Source: an uncultured Lachnospiraceae bacterium (GTDB lineage Bacteria > Bacillota_A > Clostridia > Lachnospirales > Lachnospiraceae). Taken from it: a stretch of 15,024 nt of DNA. Each line of letters opens with the position of its first letter. Positions within the stretch are counted from its first letter, which is position 1. Position numbers and translations under genes: made by a program. The notes under the pieces are model-generated. The model was not told the origin of the DNA and made no database searches. It saw nothing but the letters and a program-made list of their open reading frames with translations. The stretch is taken from contig CAJUDN010000013.1 of assembly GCA_910585355.1 (NCBI GenBank), positions 1 to 15,024 of the forward strand, read 5' to 3'. Of the stretch, positions 6,777-12,994 are shown one piece after another.

Positions 6777-7457
6777 ATGGTAGAACAGACAAGGGAAAGG
6801 TATTATGAAAGCGTACACCGGTGGGGAAGGGTTACGCTTACCATTGCCATCCTTTTCTTTTTAGGGATTGGCTGTTATTTAAGCTTTGTGAGAGGTCTCC
6901 ATCCGGGGTGGGAAGTGATTTTTACTGCATTTCTGGCTGTGGCGGCTATGGTGGGGCATACCTGGGTCAATCTCGGCGACTTAATGATGTATTTGCTTTT
7001 AATGGGTCCAGCCGCTACGTATATGTCGCAGCTTACAGGTAATGTAAAAAACATGAGGCTTCCCAGCGCACTGGCCTCCTGCGCCATGCTGGATGAAAAG
7101 GAGGACAAGTTCAAAAGGGATATTCTGGCCACATATGGCGTGGCGGTTTCTGTTGTGGTGAATACAGTATTCCTTGGAGTTTTGGCGGCTGCCGGGCATT
7201 TTATTCTGAGGGCTCTGCCAAAAGAAGTTTTAGATACGCTTCACTACATTATTCCGGCGCTCTTTGGGGCGATTTTCGGGCAGTTCGCGCTTAAGAACTG
7301 GAAGGCCGCGGCAGTTTCTATGTTGATGGTCGGTATTGTAATTTCTATTCCGGCAATTCCGACATTCTTAAAAGCAGTTGCGGCAATTATTTTTTCGGCA
7401 TCCGCGAATTTGCTCCTTCATAAATGGGAGCAGAAAAAAGAGAGCGGACAAGAATGA
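6777..7457 (+). CDS. Multi-pass membrane protein of unknown function, partner of the DUF5058 gene
   Basis: A 226-residue integral membrane protein with hydrophobic segments near 18-38, 44-62, 66-82, 122-146, 154-170 and 178-214, and a charged C-terminus. The conserved-looking core GPAATYMSQLTGNVKNMRLP, followed by an acidic/basic loop (DEKEDKFKRD), resembles proteins I recall beside DUF5058 genes in other Clostridia; I cannot name the family. It shows no channel or ABC motif. The ATG at 6777 follows AAGGGGGAC (6761-6768). The stop overlaps an in-frame ATG of the M20 gene (ATGA at 7454-7457), and that gene's likelier start is 27 bp downstream, so the two are tightly linked. It could form a transport complex with the DUF5058 protein. 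Confidence 0.75.
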   Translation: MVEQTRERYYESVHRWGRVTLTIAILFFLGIGCYLSFVRGLHPGWEVIFTAFLAVAAMVGHTWVNLGDLMMYLLLMGPAATYMSQLTGNVKNMRLPSALASCAMLDEKEDKFKRDILATYGVAVSVVVNTVFLGVLAAAGHFILRALPKEVLDTLHYIIPALFGAIFGQFALKNWKAAAVSMLMVGIVISIPAIPTFLKAVAAIIFSASANLLLHKWEQKKESGQE

Positions 7458-7483
7458 CAAAAGAAAGGGGAAGTTATAATTTT

Positions 7484-8914
7484 ATGGATAATACAAAGAT
7501 AATGAATCAGGTTCTGGAGTTCCTGAATCAATGGTTTGCAGAGAATAAGCAGTGGATTACCGATACCAGCGACAAAATTTGGGAGCTGGCGGAGATCAGA
7601 TTCGAAGAGTTCCGGTCGATGGAAATTCTTGTGGAACAGTTTAAAAAGCACGGTTTCACGATCCGCACAAATCTGGTGAAGGGACTGCCGACAGCGTTTG
7701 TTGCGGAATGGTCTAACGGAGATGGCCCGGTGATTGGCACTATTGGTGAGTATGACGCTTTACCGGGACTGGGCTATGAAATCAAGCCGGTGAAAACACC
7801 GAATGGGAAGAACGGACATGGCTGTGGACATAATCTCCTGGGGACAGGAAGTATGGCCGCTGCCATCGGGGCAGCAAAGGCCATGGAAAAGTTTGGGATT
7901 AAAGGAACGATCCGGTATTTTGGCTGTCCGGCTGAGGAAAACGGCGGCGGCAAGGTGTTCATGGTCCGCGACGGGGTTTTTGACGGTCTGGATGCCATTG
8001 TGAGGTGGCACCCGATCAATGCCACCTTTGTCAGCGTGTCGCCGTCGCTTGCGAAGACATCCATACATTATAAATTCCATGGAAAGTCGGCTCATGCGGG
8101 CGTGACCCCTCATCTTGGGAGGAGCGCCCTGGATGCCGTTCTCCTGATGGATGTGGGGGTGAACTATCTGCGGGAACATATTTTGCCTGATGTAAGAATT
8201 CATTCTGTGATTACCAATGGGGGAAAGACGCCCAATACGGTTCCGGATGAGGCTGAAATCTGGTACTATGTTCGCGCGCCCCGGAAGAATGATGTGGATG
8301 ATGTAGTTAAGAGGATGGCGAAGGTTGCGGAGGGAATGGCCATGGCAACCGAGACCACGGTGGAGATTAAGGAGGATAATGGAGGGCTGGCAGAAACGCT
8401 TCCCAATCAGACTCTTTGTGACAGAATGCTGATAAATTTAAACCGCGTTGGAGCTCCGGTGTTTACGGACGAGGAAAAGGCGTTTGCAAGGCAGATGAAT
8501 GAGGGGCTTACGGAGGAGGCAAAGGCAAAATCTCTCCGCATATATGGAATTACAGATCCGGATATTGGGAAACTGGATTTGTATGACCGGATTTGCCAGG
8601 ACCAGGGAGCAGGAAAGATCACACCATATTCGACCGATTCTGGGGATGCCAGCTGGCAGGCCCCCATGTGCCAGATGTTTGCTGTCGGTCAGACCATTGG
8701 AACGTCAAATCATTCCTGGCAGCAGACCGTATGCGCCGGTATGAGCATCGGCCATAAAGGTATGCTCTGTGCCGGAGAAACGCTGGCCATGACTGCACTG
8801 GATATTATGACGGATGCGGCTCTTCTTGCGAAGGCAAAAGAGGAATATAACGCCCAAGTGAAACGTTTCCCGTATAAGAATCCTCTGCCGCCGGATTTGA
8901 TGCCTGGTGTATAG
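7484..8914 (+). CDS. M20-family amidohydrolase, AbgB-type (p-aminobenzoyl-glutamate hydrolase subunit B-like)
   Basis: A 476-residue cytosolic zinc hydrolase, close to E. coli AbgB (481). M20 landmarks: GEYDALPG near the N-terminus, GHGCGHN (111-117) with metal ligands H112 and H116, CPAEENGGGK with the catalytic and ligand glutamates E151-E152, RWHP, and a C-terminal NHSWQQ...SIGHKGML segment carrying the last histidine. The dimerisation (lid) domain follows HGKSAHAG. AbgB acts with AbgA in E. coli to split aminobenzoyl-glutamate; related enzymes cleave other N-acyl amino acids or dipeptides, so the substrate here is open. The ATG at 7484 is preferred because AAAGGGGAAG (7464-7473) precedes it; ATG 7454, overlapping the previous stop, is the alternative and adds ten residues. 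It is the last gene of the operon, and no abgA or abgT is in the window. Confidence 0.9.
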   Translation: MDNTKIMNQVLEFLNQWFAENKQWITDTSDKIWELAEIRFEEFRSMEILVEQFKKHGFTIRTNLVKGLPTAFVAEWSNGDGPVIGTIGEYDALPGLGYEIKPVKTPNGKNGHGCGHNLLGTGSMAAAIGAAKAMEKFGIKGTIRYFGCPAEENGGGKVFMVRDGVFDGLDAIVRWHPINATFVSVSPSLAKTSIHYKFHGKSAHAGVTPHLGRSALDAVLLMDVGVNYLREHILPDVRIHSVITNGGKTPNTVPDEAEIWYYVRAPRKNDVDDVVKRMAKVAEGMAMATETTVEIKEDNGGLAETLPNQTLCDRMLINLNRVGAPVFTDEEKAFARQMNEGLTEEAKAKSLRIYGITDPDIGKLDLYDRICQDQGAGKITPYSTDSGDASWQAPMCQMFAVGQTIGTSNHSWQQTVCAGMSIGHKGMLCAGETLAMTALDIMTDAALLAKAKEEYNAQVKRFPYKNPLPPDLMPGV

Positions 8915-8920
8915 GAAGGA

Positions 8921-8965
8921 AGGGCTACCCAAAGGGCTTTACGGCTCTTTGGGTAGCCCTGTTTT
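8921..8965. terminator. Bidirectional intrinsic terminator between the M20 operon and the transposase-like gene
   Basis: A perfect 14-bp stem (AGGGCTACCCAAAG 8921-8934, CTTTGGGTAGCCCT 8947-8960) with a 12-base loop and GTTTTC after it on the plus strand. The minus-strand gene's stop codon (8939-8941) is inside the loop, so that gene's last residues are encoded by one arm. On the minus strand the stem is followed by TCCTTCC, a weaker tail, so plus-strand termination is the better supported function. Confidence 0.88.
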
Positions 8966-10324
8966 CGTACTGGCTTGCGGAGAAAATGAAGCGTTGATGA
9001 CTGGAGGCTTGGAAATCCCCAGACATTGGAGGATGCTGATTTGGAGCGGTGTGGGTTTGGAATGAAATCTTCTGGCATGGCTGCCGTCATTCAGCTGGAC
9101 GCTTTCCAGAGAGCTAAACTCCCGGATTACGTCAGGGGCAGTAAGTCCCAGTGTGAAGGTATGGCGTTCTATGGCGTTAAAGAGCAGTATTTTCATGAAG
9201 ATGAGATTCTGAAGGGCATATAATACCTTTCTGGGCTTCAGTTTTTTATATATGAAGTTTAAATCGCACGGAAGAAACAGACTAAAATGATAATTTTGGA
9301 GCCGTTCGAGGTAGAGATAGCGTTCCAGAATTTGCTGCGGTGGAACGGGAAGATTCGAGACGAGAATCTCTCTTGGCTCTGCACTGCCCGAAGAGGAACG
9401 TTGACTGATACCGGGAAAGGGGCGCAGGATGATAACGATCTTGTTTTCAAAGGCGCGGGTACGGAAGCCCAGGGTATTGCATTCATGAAATACACCGCTG
9501 GATTTGGAATAGGCGAGGACACGATGACTGTCTGTAAAAAAATCGGAAAGCTCAGACTCCCTGAGACGGCAGATATAACGGCTTGTTTCCAGATGAAAGG
9601 AATCGCATTGTCTGAGGAGTCCGTAACTGTCAGAAATAAAAACATCATCCGCAGAATGAGGAGAATAGTTTTTGTAGCTCTGTTTCATGAAACAGAGATC
9701 TATAGGCGTATTGTGCCGGTCCAAAAGGATCAGGCTTACCGCCTGGTCGGATATTTTCGGGAGGTTGTTGTTTCCCGTATCATAAATATATTGATAAAGG
9801 GGCGGGGAGGAGCATTCAGGGTTTAACAGGCTGGCGCGGACTATCAGCCGGTCAGAGAGGAGTTCCAGTGCGGCTTCCAGAAGCTCCTGCGTGAAGGTGG
9901 CGGAAAAGGGGAAGGAATATTGCTTTATGAAGTCAGAAAAGGAAAAGGAAGCCTCCTCATTGACAGAATAGTAAATGAGAAGCGCGATAACTGCTTCGCT
10001 TACGGAAGCGTCCATTTTCTGGTATTGGATCAGATCGGACAGAAACCGCTCGATTCCCATGTCCTTTAGCATATGGGAAAGGAGAAAAGAAGGCCCGTAT
10101 TTTTTTCTGGGGAGAAGGCACAAAATCTCCGGCTCAAGAGAATCGCTCACTCCGTTTAAGGCATCAACCAGCGCATGCAGTGTTTTCATCTCAAGATTTT
10201 CTAAAAGGCCCAGGTTTGCCAGAACTTTTTGATGAATTTTTCCATGAATCCGTTCGCTTTGAACAAGCTGTACATATATGTATTCTTTGCTCTTTGTTTT
10301 TACCTTCGTTTTTTTGATCCACAT
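8939..10324 (-). CDS. IS1634/IS4-type transposase-like protein, degenerate catalytic region, possibly domesticated
   Basis: 461 residues in one uninterrupted frame. The N-terminus (MWIKKTKVKT, EYIYVQLVQSERIHGKIHQK, VLANLGLLENLE) is the typical opening of IS1634-family transposases. Candidate DDE residues are D182 (YIYDTGN), D232 (FISDSYG) and E340 (YLYLERLQNYHF). The usual neighbourhoods (DVTTxYF, ADRGM and IExxFR..K) are eroded, so catalytic activity is doubtful. The start is set by CTTCCTTTC (10333-10341, minus-strand GAAAGGAAG) eight bases upstream, with a promoter further up. No terminal inverted repeats or target duplications are found at either side, so it is not an obviously mobile copy. 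Either a decaying insertion sequence that still lacks stop codons or a recruited DNA-binding protein would fit. Confidence 0.7.
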   Translation of the reverse strand: MWIKKTKVKTKSKEYIYVQLVQSERIHGKIHQKVLANLGLLENLEMKTLHALVDALNGVSDSLEPEILCLLPRKKYGPSFLLSHMLKDMGIERFLSDLIQYQKMDASVSEAVIALLIYYSVNEEASFSFSDFIKQYSFPFSATFTQELLEAALELLSDRLIVRASLLNPECSSPPLYQYIYDTGNNNLPKISDQAVSLILLDRHNTPIDLCFMKQSYKNYSPHSADDVFISDSYGLLRQCDSFHLETSRYICRLRESELSDFFTDSHRVLAYSKSSGVFHECNTLGFRTRAFENKIVIILRPFPGISQRSSSGSAEPREILVSNLPVPPQQILERYLYLERLQNYHFSLFLPCDLNFIYKKLKPRKVLYALQNLIFMKILLFNAIERHTFTLGLTAPDVIREFSSLESVQLNDGSHARRFHSKPTPLQISILQCLGISKPPVINASFSPQASTKTGLPKEP

Positions 10325-10384
10325 AAAAGCCGCTTCCTTTCACAGATGATTTCTGTATCCATGCGCTGCGTATTTCTGCTTACC

Positions 10385-10414
10385 AGTATAATATATCCGC
10401 CGCGTACAATGCAA
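10385..10414 (-). promoter_or_regulatory. Promoter of the transposase-like gene
   Basis: On the minus strand TTGCAT (10414-10409), an 18-bp spacer and TATACT (10390-10385). The start point would be near 10378, giving a leader of about 54 nt to the ATG at 10324. An independent promoter argues against the gene being silent debris. A perfect GTAACA-GA-TGTTAC dyad lies about 30 bp upstream of the -35 box. Confidence 0.6.
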
Positions 10415-10443
10415 GTGAGAACAATGCCTGCGGGGAGGAGATT

Positions 10444-10484
10444 GTAACAGATGTTACTGTTCAAAGGTACCATGTGAACGTAAC
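10444..10484. promoter_or_regulatory. GTAAC/GTTAC dyads between the transposase-like gene and the DUF3592 gene
   Basis: GTAACA-GA-TGTTAC (10444-10457) is a perfect inverted repeat. Its right half also pairs with a third copy: GTTACTGTTCA (10453-10463) against TGAACGTAAC (10475-10484) with one bulged T. The size and symmetry suggest an operator; the binding protein is unknown. Confidence 0.5.
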
Positions 10485-10502
10485 TGCATATGTCCATTTA
10501 AA

Positions 10503-10517
10503 ATTGCCTGCGGCAAT
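10503..10517. repeat. Short palindromic repeat, variant copy (ATTGCC-TGC-GGCAAT)
   Basis: A perfect 6-bp stem around TGC. It is the inverse-orientation, compensated variant of the TCGCC-GCA-GGCGA palindrome at 11429-11441: two base pairs differ but pairing is kept. This suggests a structure-conserved small repeat family. Confidence 0.45.
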
Positions 10518-10553
10518 GGAGCATATGCTTTGGCCCCATTATGATATTGGCTT

Positions 10554-10580
10554 CCGGTCAAAAACGGAGCGATTGACCGG
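10554..10580. other. Perfect 8-bp hairpin without T-run
   Basis: CCGGTCAA (10554-10561) and TTGACCGG (10573-10580) around an 11-base loop. Neither strand carries a T-run after it, so it is not a standard terminator; it may be an operator or an mRNA structure. Confidence 0.4.
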
Positions 10581-10682
10581 GGAGTGAACTGTTAAAGGAG
10601 ATTACAGGATTCGGCTGCGGAGGCCGTTGTAAGATGGAAAATAACCGGATTCGATCGATGGATTAAAAAAATCTGCTATTTA

Positions 10683-10711
10683 TTGACAGAAATCATTTTG
10701 TGTTTTATAGT
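10683..10711 (+). promoter_or_regulatory. Sigma-A promoter of the DUF3592-like gene
   Basis: TTGACA (10683-10688), a 17-bp spacer and TATAGT (10706-10711). The start would be near 10718, which leaves an untranslated leader of about 240 nt before the gene at 10957. The perfect dyad GTAAC-CTT-GTTAC (10710-10722) overlaps the last bases of the -10 box and the start point, an ideal place for a repressor. Confidence 0.75.
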
Positions 10712-10788
10712 AACCTTGTTACAGAAACAACGTAGCTGTTTTGCAGATCCGCACATGCATTGCGCTGAACGCAAGATAAAACGGCCAG

Positions 10789-10827
10789 AGGACAGAAATT
10801 TCTCTGTGCTCCGTTTCGGCCTGTCCT
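10789..10827 (+). other. Competing hairpins in the DUF3592 leader
   Basis: AGGACAG (10789-10795) can pair with CTGTCCT (10821-10827). Part of the same left arm, ACAGA (10792-10796), can instead pair with TCTGT (10803-10807). The two folds exclude each other. There is no T-run, so this is not a classic attenuator, but the leader is long enough to carry a regulatory RNA. No known riboswitch was recognised. Confidence 0.35.
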
Positions 10828-10854
10828 AAACGAGTGTCACTGGCGTTTCGGATG

Positions 10855-10879
10855 GCCGCAGGCGATTTTCAATGGATTT
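10855..10879 (+). repeat. Short repeat, copy 1 (GCCGCAGGCGA-TTTTCAATG type), left of the DUF3592 gene
   Basis: GCCGCAGGCGA followed by TTTTCAATGGATTT. It matches 11431-11456 apart from one inserted base and one substitution, and the pair flanks the DUF3592-like gene in direct orientation. AATGGATTT is repeated just after it (10882-10890). Confidence 0.6.
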
Positions 10880-10896
10880 CCAATGGATTTTTGCCC

Positions 10897-10923
10897 GTAA
10901 CTGTGGGGGTACTGAGCAGTTAC
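10897..10923. promoter_or_regulatory. GTAACTG / CAGTTAC dyad before the DUF3592 gene
   Basis: Perfect 7-bp arms (10897-10903 and 10917-10923) around 13 bases, ending 18 bp before the ribosome site. The right arm plus GAAA (GTTACAGAAA, 10919-10928) repeats exactly the sequence at 10718-10727 by the promoter start, linking the two dyads. Confidence 0.5.
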
Positions 10924-10956
10924 AGAAAAATCACAAAAATAGGAGGAGTAGTACAA

Positions 10957-11421
10957 ATGGATGCAGGGATGCTTTTAGTGACAGGAGGATTTATACTTGT
11001 AATCGGATTGCTTATTGCCGTGGGAGCGTGGTCGGTATTCCGAAATTACAAAGAACAGAGCCGGCGTTTAAACCGTGCTCATGAGATGACAGGGACAGCT
11101 GACGGAGTAATCAGTGAGCTTGTGGAAGTTCGTCGCAGAAACCGCTCTTTCCGCTGGAAAAATGAGTATCCGGTTCTGGCATACCAGGTGGACGGGAAGA
11201 ATTATACTGTGCATTTGAATTTTGCGGAGGCCAGAAAGGGTAAATATTCGCTGGGCGGAGCGTATACGGTACGCTATGTTCCGGGAGAGCCGGAGTGCTG
11301 CATTGTGGATGAGTTCCGCAGCAAGATGCAGAAGAGCCGCACAGGGAATTTGATCGGGCTGGTAATTCTGGTATTCTTTCTGGTTAATATTCTGACCAGT
11401 ATTGTGACCTTATTTTTATAA
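10957..11421 (+). CDS. DUF3592-like small membrane protein
   Basis: A 154-residue protein with an N-terminal membrane segment (about 4-25, MLLVTGGFILVIGLLIAVGA), a basic linker, a beta-rich soluble part (about 40-125), and a C-terminal membrane segment (about 129-152). The soluble part has TGTADGVISELVEVRRRNRS, YPVLAYQVDGKNYTV and the GGAYTVRYVPGEPECCI turn typical of DUF3592, so the soluble part probably faces outward between the two helices. Function is unknown. ATG 10957 follows AGGAGGAG (10941-10948); an upstream extension to 10834 would read through the repeat and the dyads and is rejected. The gene is monocistronic, with a consensus promoter 246 bp upstream, a long structured leader and a terminator at 11464-11505. 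Copies of a small palindromic repeat flank it. Confidence 0.8.
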   Translation: MDAGMLLVTGGFILVIGLLIAVGAWSVFRNYKEQSRRLNRAHEMTGTADGVISELVEVRRRNRSFRWKNEYPVLAYQVDGKNYTVHLNFAEARKGKYSLGGAYTVRYVPGEPECCIVDEFRSKMQKSRTGNLIGLVILVFFLVNILTSIVTLFL

Positions 11422-11428
11422 AATCCCA

Positions 11429-11456
11429 TCGCCGCAGGCGAGTTTTCAATGAATTT
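11429..11456 (+). repeat. Short palindromic repeat, copy 2, just after the DUF3592 gene
   Basis: TCGCC-GCA-GGCGA (11429-11441) is a perfect 5-bp palindrome followed by GTTTTCAATGAATTT, the counterpart of 10855-10879. It sits eight bases after the stop codon and before the terminator. Confidence 0.6.
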
Positions 11457-11463
11457 TTGTATG

Positions 11464-11505
11464 GGTGCGTTTGTCTCTGAACGGGAGGCGGATGCACCTG
11501 TTTTT
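11464..11505 (+). terminator. Intrinsic terminator of the DUF3592-like gene
   Basis: A 14-bp stem using several G-U pairs (GGTGCGTTTGTCTC 11464-11477, GAGGCGGATGCACC 11485-11498), loop TGAACGG and a TGTTTTT tail. The G-U pairs mean it works best as RNA from the plus strand. Confidence 0.78.
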
Positions 11506-11566
11506 GCATTGCGGCGGAGAGGAAAATTGACATATCAGGGACCATGATTTCTTTTCCACATATATT

Positions 11567-11572
11567 TATAAT
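11567..11572 (+). promoter_or_regulatory. Possible -10 box of the yaaH-like gene
   Basis: A perfect TATAAT with no good sigma-A -35 at 16-18 bp (ATGATT at 17 bp). A start near 11579 would place the transcript just ahead of the ribosome site and fits the GTG start at 11601. The B. subtilis homologue is read by a sporulation sigma factor, and CATATATT (11559-11566) loosely resembles a sigma-E -10, but no matching -35 was found. Confidence 0.3.
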
Positions 11573-11600
11573 AGAAGGAACATGGAAGGAGAAGGATACT

Positions 11601-12740
11601 GTGGCGATTTATGTGGTAAAGCCGGGAGACAGCGTTGATACCATTTCCGGAAATTCTGGTATTCCCGTCGAAGAATTAATCTGGGCCAACCAACTGGAAT
11701 ATCCATACCGGCTGGCTGTGGGTCAGGCGCTTTATCTTCCGGGTCCTGTAGAGGAGAATGAAGGGAGGCAGGCGTTATACTCATTTGGATATGCCTATCC
11801 TTTTATCAATGAGGCAGTACTCCGGGAAACGCTTCCTTATCTGACTGCGCTTTATGTATTTTCTTATGGCTTCACAGAAGAGGGAGAGCTGATTTTTCCG
11901 GGAACCGACGATACATGGATGATTCAGGAGGCAAAACAGCGCGGAGTGCGTCCGGTTTTGGTATTGACGCCGATGGGCGCGGATGGAAAATTCAACAGTA
12001 ACCTGGTTGCAGTCTTGGTAGAAAATCCGGACGTACAGGAGCGGCTCATATGGAATCTTGGACGGACCATCCAGGAAAAAGGGTTTCAGGGGCTGGATAT
12101 TGATTTTGAGTACGTGGAGGCCGTGGACCGTGAAGGCTATGCAGCCTTTGTGACACATGTGCGGCAGGTCATGAATTTGTTCAACTATCCGGTTACTGTG
12201 GCCCTGGCTCCCAAAACCTCTGCGGGCCAGCAGGGGCTTCTCTATGAAGGGATCGATTACAGCCTTCTGGGGCAGGCGGCAAACCGGGTGATGTTAATGA
12301 CTTATGAGTGGGGGTATACATATGGTCCTCCCATGGCTGTTGCCCCCATTCATATGGTGCGCCGGGTGGTAGACTATGCCGTATCTGCAATTCCCAGAGA
12401 GAAAATAAGTCTTGGGATTCCCAATTATGGGTATGACTGGCCCCTTCCTTATGTGCGGGGAACCACAAAGGCGGAATCCATAAGCAATCATGAGGCTGTT
12501 CAGAGAGCCATTGATTTCGGAGTGGAAATTCAGTTCGACGAGACGGCAAAATCTCCCTATTTCCGCTATTGGCAGTATGGAGTTTTGCATGAGGTGTGGT
12601 TTGAGGATGTAAGAAGCCTCAAGGCAAAATATGATTTGATTAAGGAGTATGGACTGACAGGAGCCGGATTTTGGCAGCTTATGAGTTTTTACCGTCCGGC
12701 ATGGCTTTTGATGGGAGAAATGTTCCGAATCCAAAGATAG
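11601..12740 (+). CDS. LysM plus GH18 spore-cortex glycosidase, YaaH/SleL family
   Basis: A 379-residue protein with one N-terminal LysM domain (about 2-47: IYVVKPGDSVDTISGNSGIP, ELIWANQL, LAVGQALYLP) and a GH18 barrel (about 58-375). The catalytic signature GLDIDFEYV is at 164-172 with D166, D168 and the acid/base E170. YaaH/SleL enzymes are N-acetylglucosaminidases that digest cortex peptidoglycan during spore germination; they carry two LysM domains in Bacillus, so this is a one-LysM form. There is no signal peptide, as expected for proteins loaded from the mother cell. GTG 11601 is chosen because AAGGAGAAGG (11586-11595) precedes it and LysM begins at once; ATG 11544 has no ribosome site and would precede the putative -10 box. 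The gene is monocistronic. It could also act on vegetative wall, but family precedent favours spores. Confidence 0.87.
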   Translation: MAIYVVKPGDSVDTISGNSGIPVEELIWANQLEYPYRLAVGQALYLPGPVEENEGRQALYSFGYAYPFINEAVLRETLPYLTALYVFSYGFTEEGELIFPGTDDTWMIQEAKQRGVRPVLVLTPMGADGKFNSNLVAVLVENPDVQERLIWNLGRTIQEKGFQGLDIDFEYVEAVDREGYAAFVTHVRQVMNLFNYPVTVALAPKTSAGQQGLLYEGIDYSLLGQAANRVMLMTYEWGYTYGPPMAVAPIHMVRRVVDYAVSAIPREKISLGIPNYGYDWPLPYVRGTTKAESISNHEAVQRAIDFGVEIQFDETAKSPYFRYWQYGVLHEVWFEDVRSLKAKYDLIKEYGLTGAGFWQLMSFYRPAWLLMGEMFRIQR

Positions 12741-12770
12741 GATTTTGGGCAACAGTTCAGCCTCGCGAAG

Positions 12771-12832
12771 ATTCCGAGTAAAAAATACGCCGGAAACTTG
12801 TTTTCGTAAGTGTTTTTGACTCGGAATTTTAT
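12771..12832 (+). terminator. Long hairpin terminator after the yaaH-like gene
   Basis: ATTCCGAGT (12771-12779) pairs perfectly with ACTCGGAAT (12819-12827). The stem continues inward (AAAAA with TTTTT, then AC with GT) with two mismatches to about 18 bp, and CGGAAAC/GTTTTCG can close the top. ATTTTAT follows. It is 30 bp after the stop codon. Confidence 0.75.
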
Positions 12833-12835
12833 AAG

Positions 12836-12861
12836 GCAGACACCGCGTAATTCATGTCTGC
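12836..12861. other. Small dyad upstream of the VOC gene
   Basis: GCAGACA (12836-12842) and TGTCTGC (12855-12861) form a perfect 7-bp inverted repeat around 12 bases, about 65 bp before the VOC promoter. Purpose unknown. Confidence 0.3.
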
Positions 12862-12927
12862 AGTTCGCGGGCAGGAAGATGCAGGGCTGAACGGCTATGA
12901 TTTTGAAATCAAAGTGAAAATTTTCAG

Positions 12928-12956
12928 GTGAGATTCATCAGAAAGTCTGGTATAAT
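12928..12956 (+). promoter_or_regulatory. Extended -10 promoter of the VOC-family gene
   Basis: TGGTATAAT (12948-12956) is a perfect TATAAT with the TGn extension. At 17-bp spacing the -35 is GTGAGA (12928-12933), which matches TTGACA at four of six positions. The AAAGGAG ribosome site (12981-12987) follows the expected start point by about 20 bp. Confidence 0.72.
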
Positions 12957-12994
12957 GGAGGAAAGAATATCAATATTTGGAAAGGAGATTCCCT

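Noticed and set aside
7424..7483. Earlier starts (7424, 7454) for the M20 gene
   Set aside because: 7424 lies deep in the previous gene. 7454 overlaps its stop (ATGA) but has a weaker ribosome site than 7484. 7454 remains a possible alternative.
9287..9826. 179-codon plus-strand ORF inside the transposase-like gene
   Set aside because: It is antisense to a frame with a recognisable transposase N-terminus, it has no ribosome site, and its composition mirrors the complementary strand.
10834..10956. N-terminal extension of the DUF3592-like protein
   Set aside because: It would translate the short palindromic repeat and a dyad, has no ribosome site, and AGGAGG before 10957 gives a normal start directly ahead of the first membrane helix.
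11527..11555. TTGACA at 11527 as the -35 of the YaaH-like gene
   Set aside because: At 17 bp the -10 would be TCTTTT, which is not acceptable, and the TATAAT at 11567 is too far away.
11544..11600. Upstream ATG start for the YaaH-like protein
   Set aside because: It has no ribosome site and lies before a TATAAT box; GTG 11601 has a strong ribosome site and begins the LysM domain.
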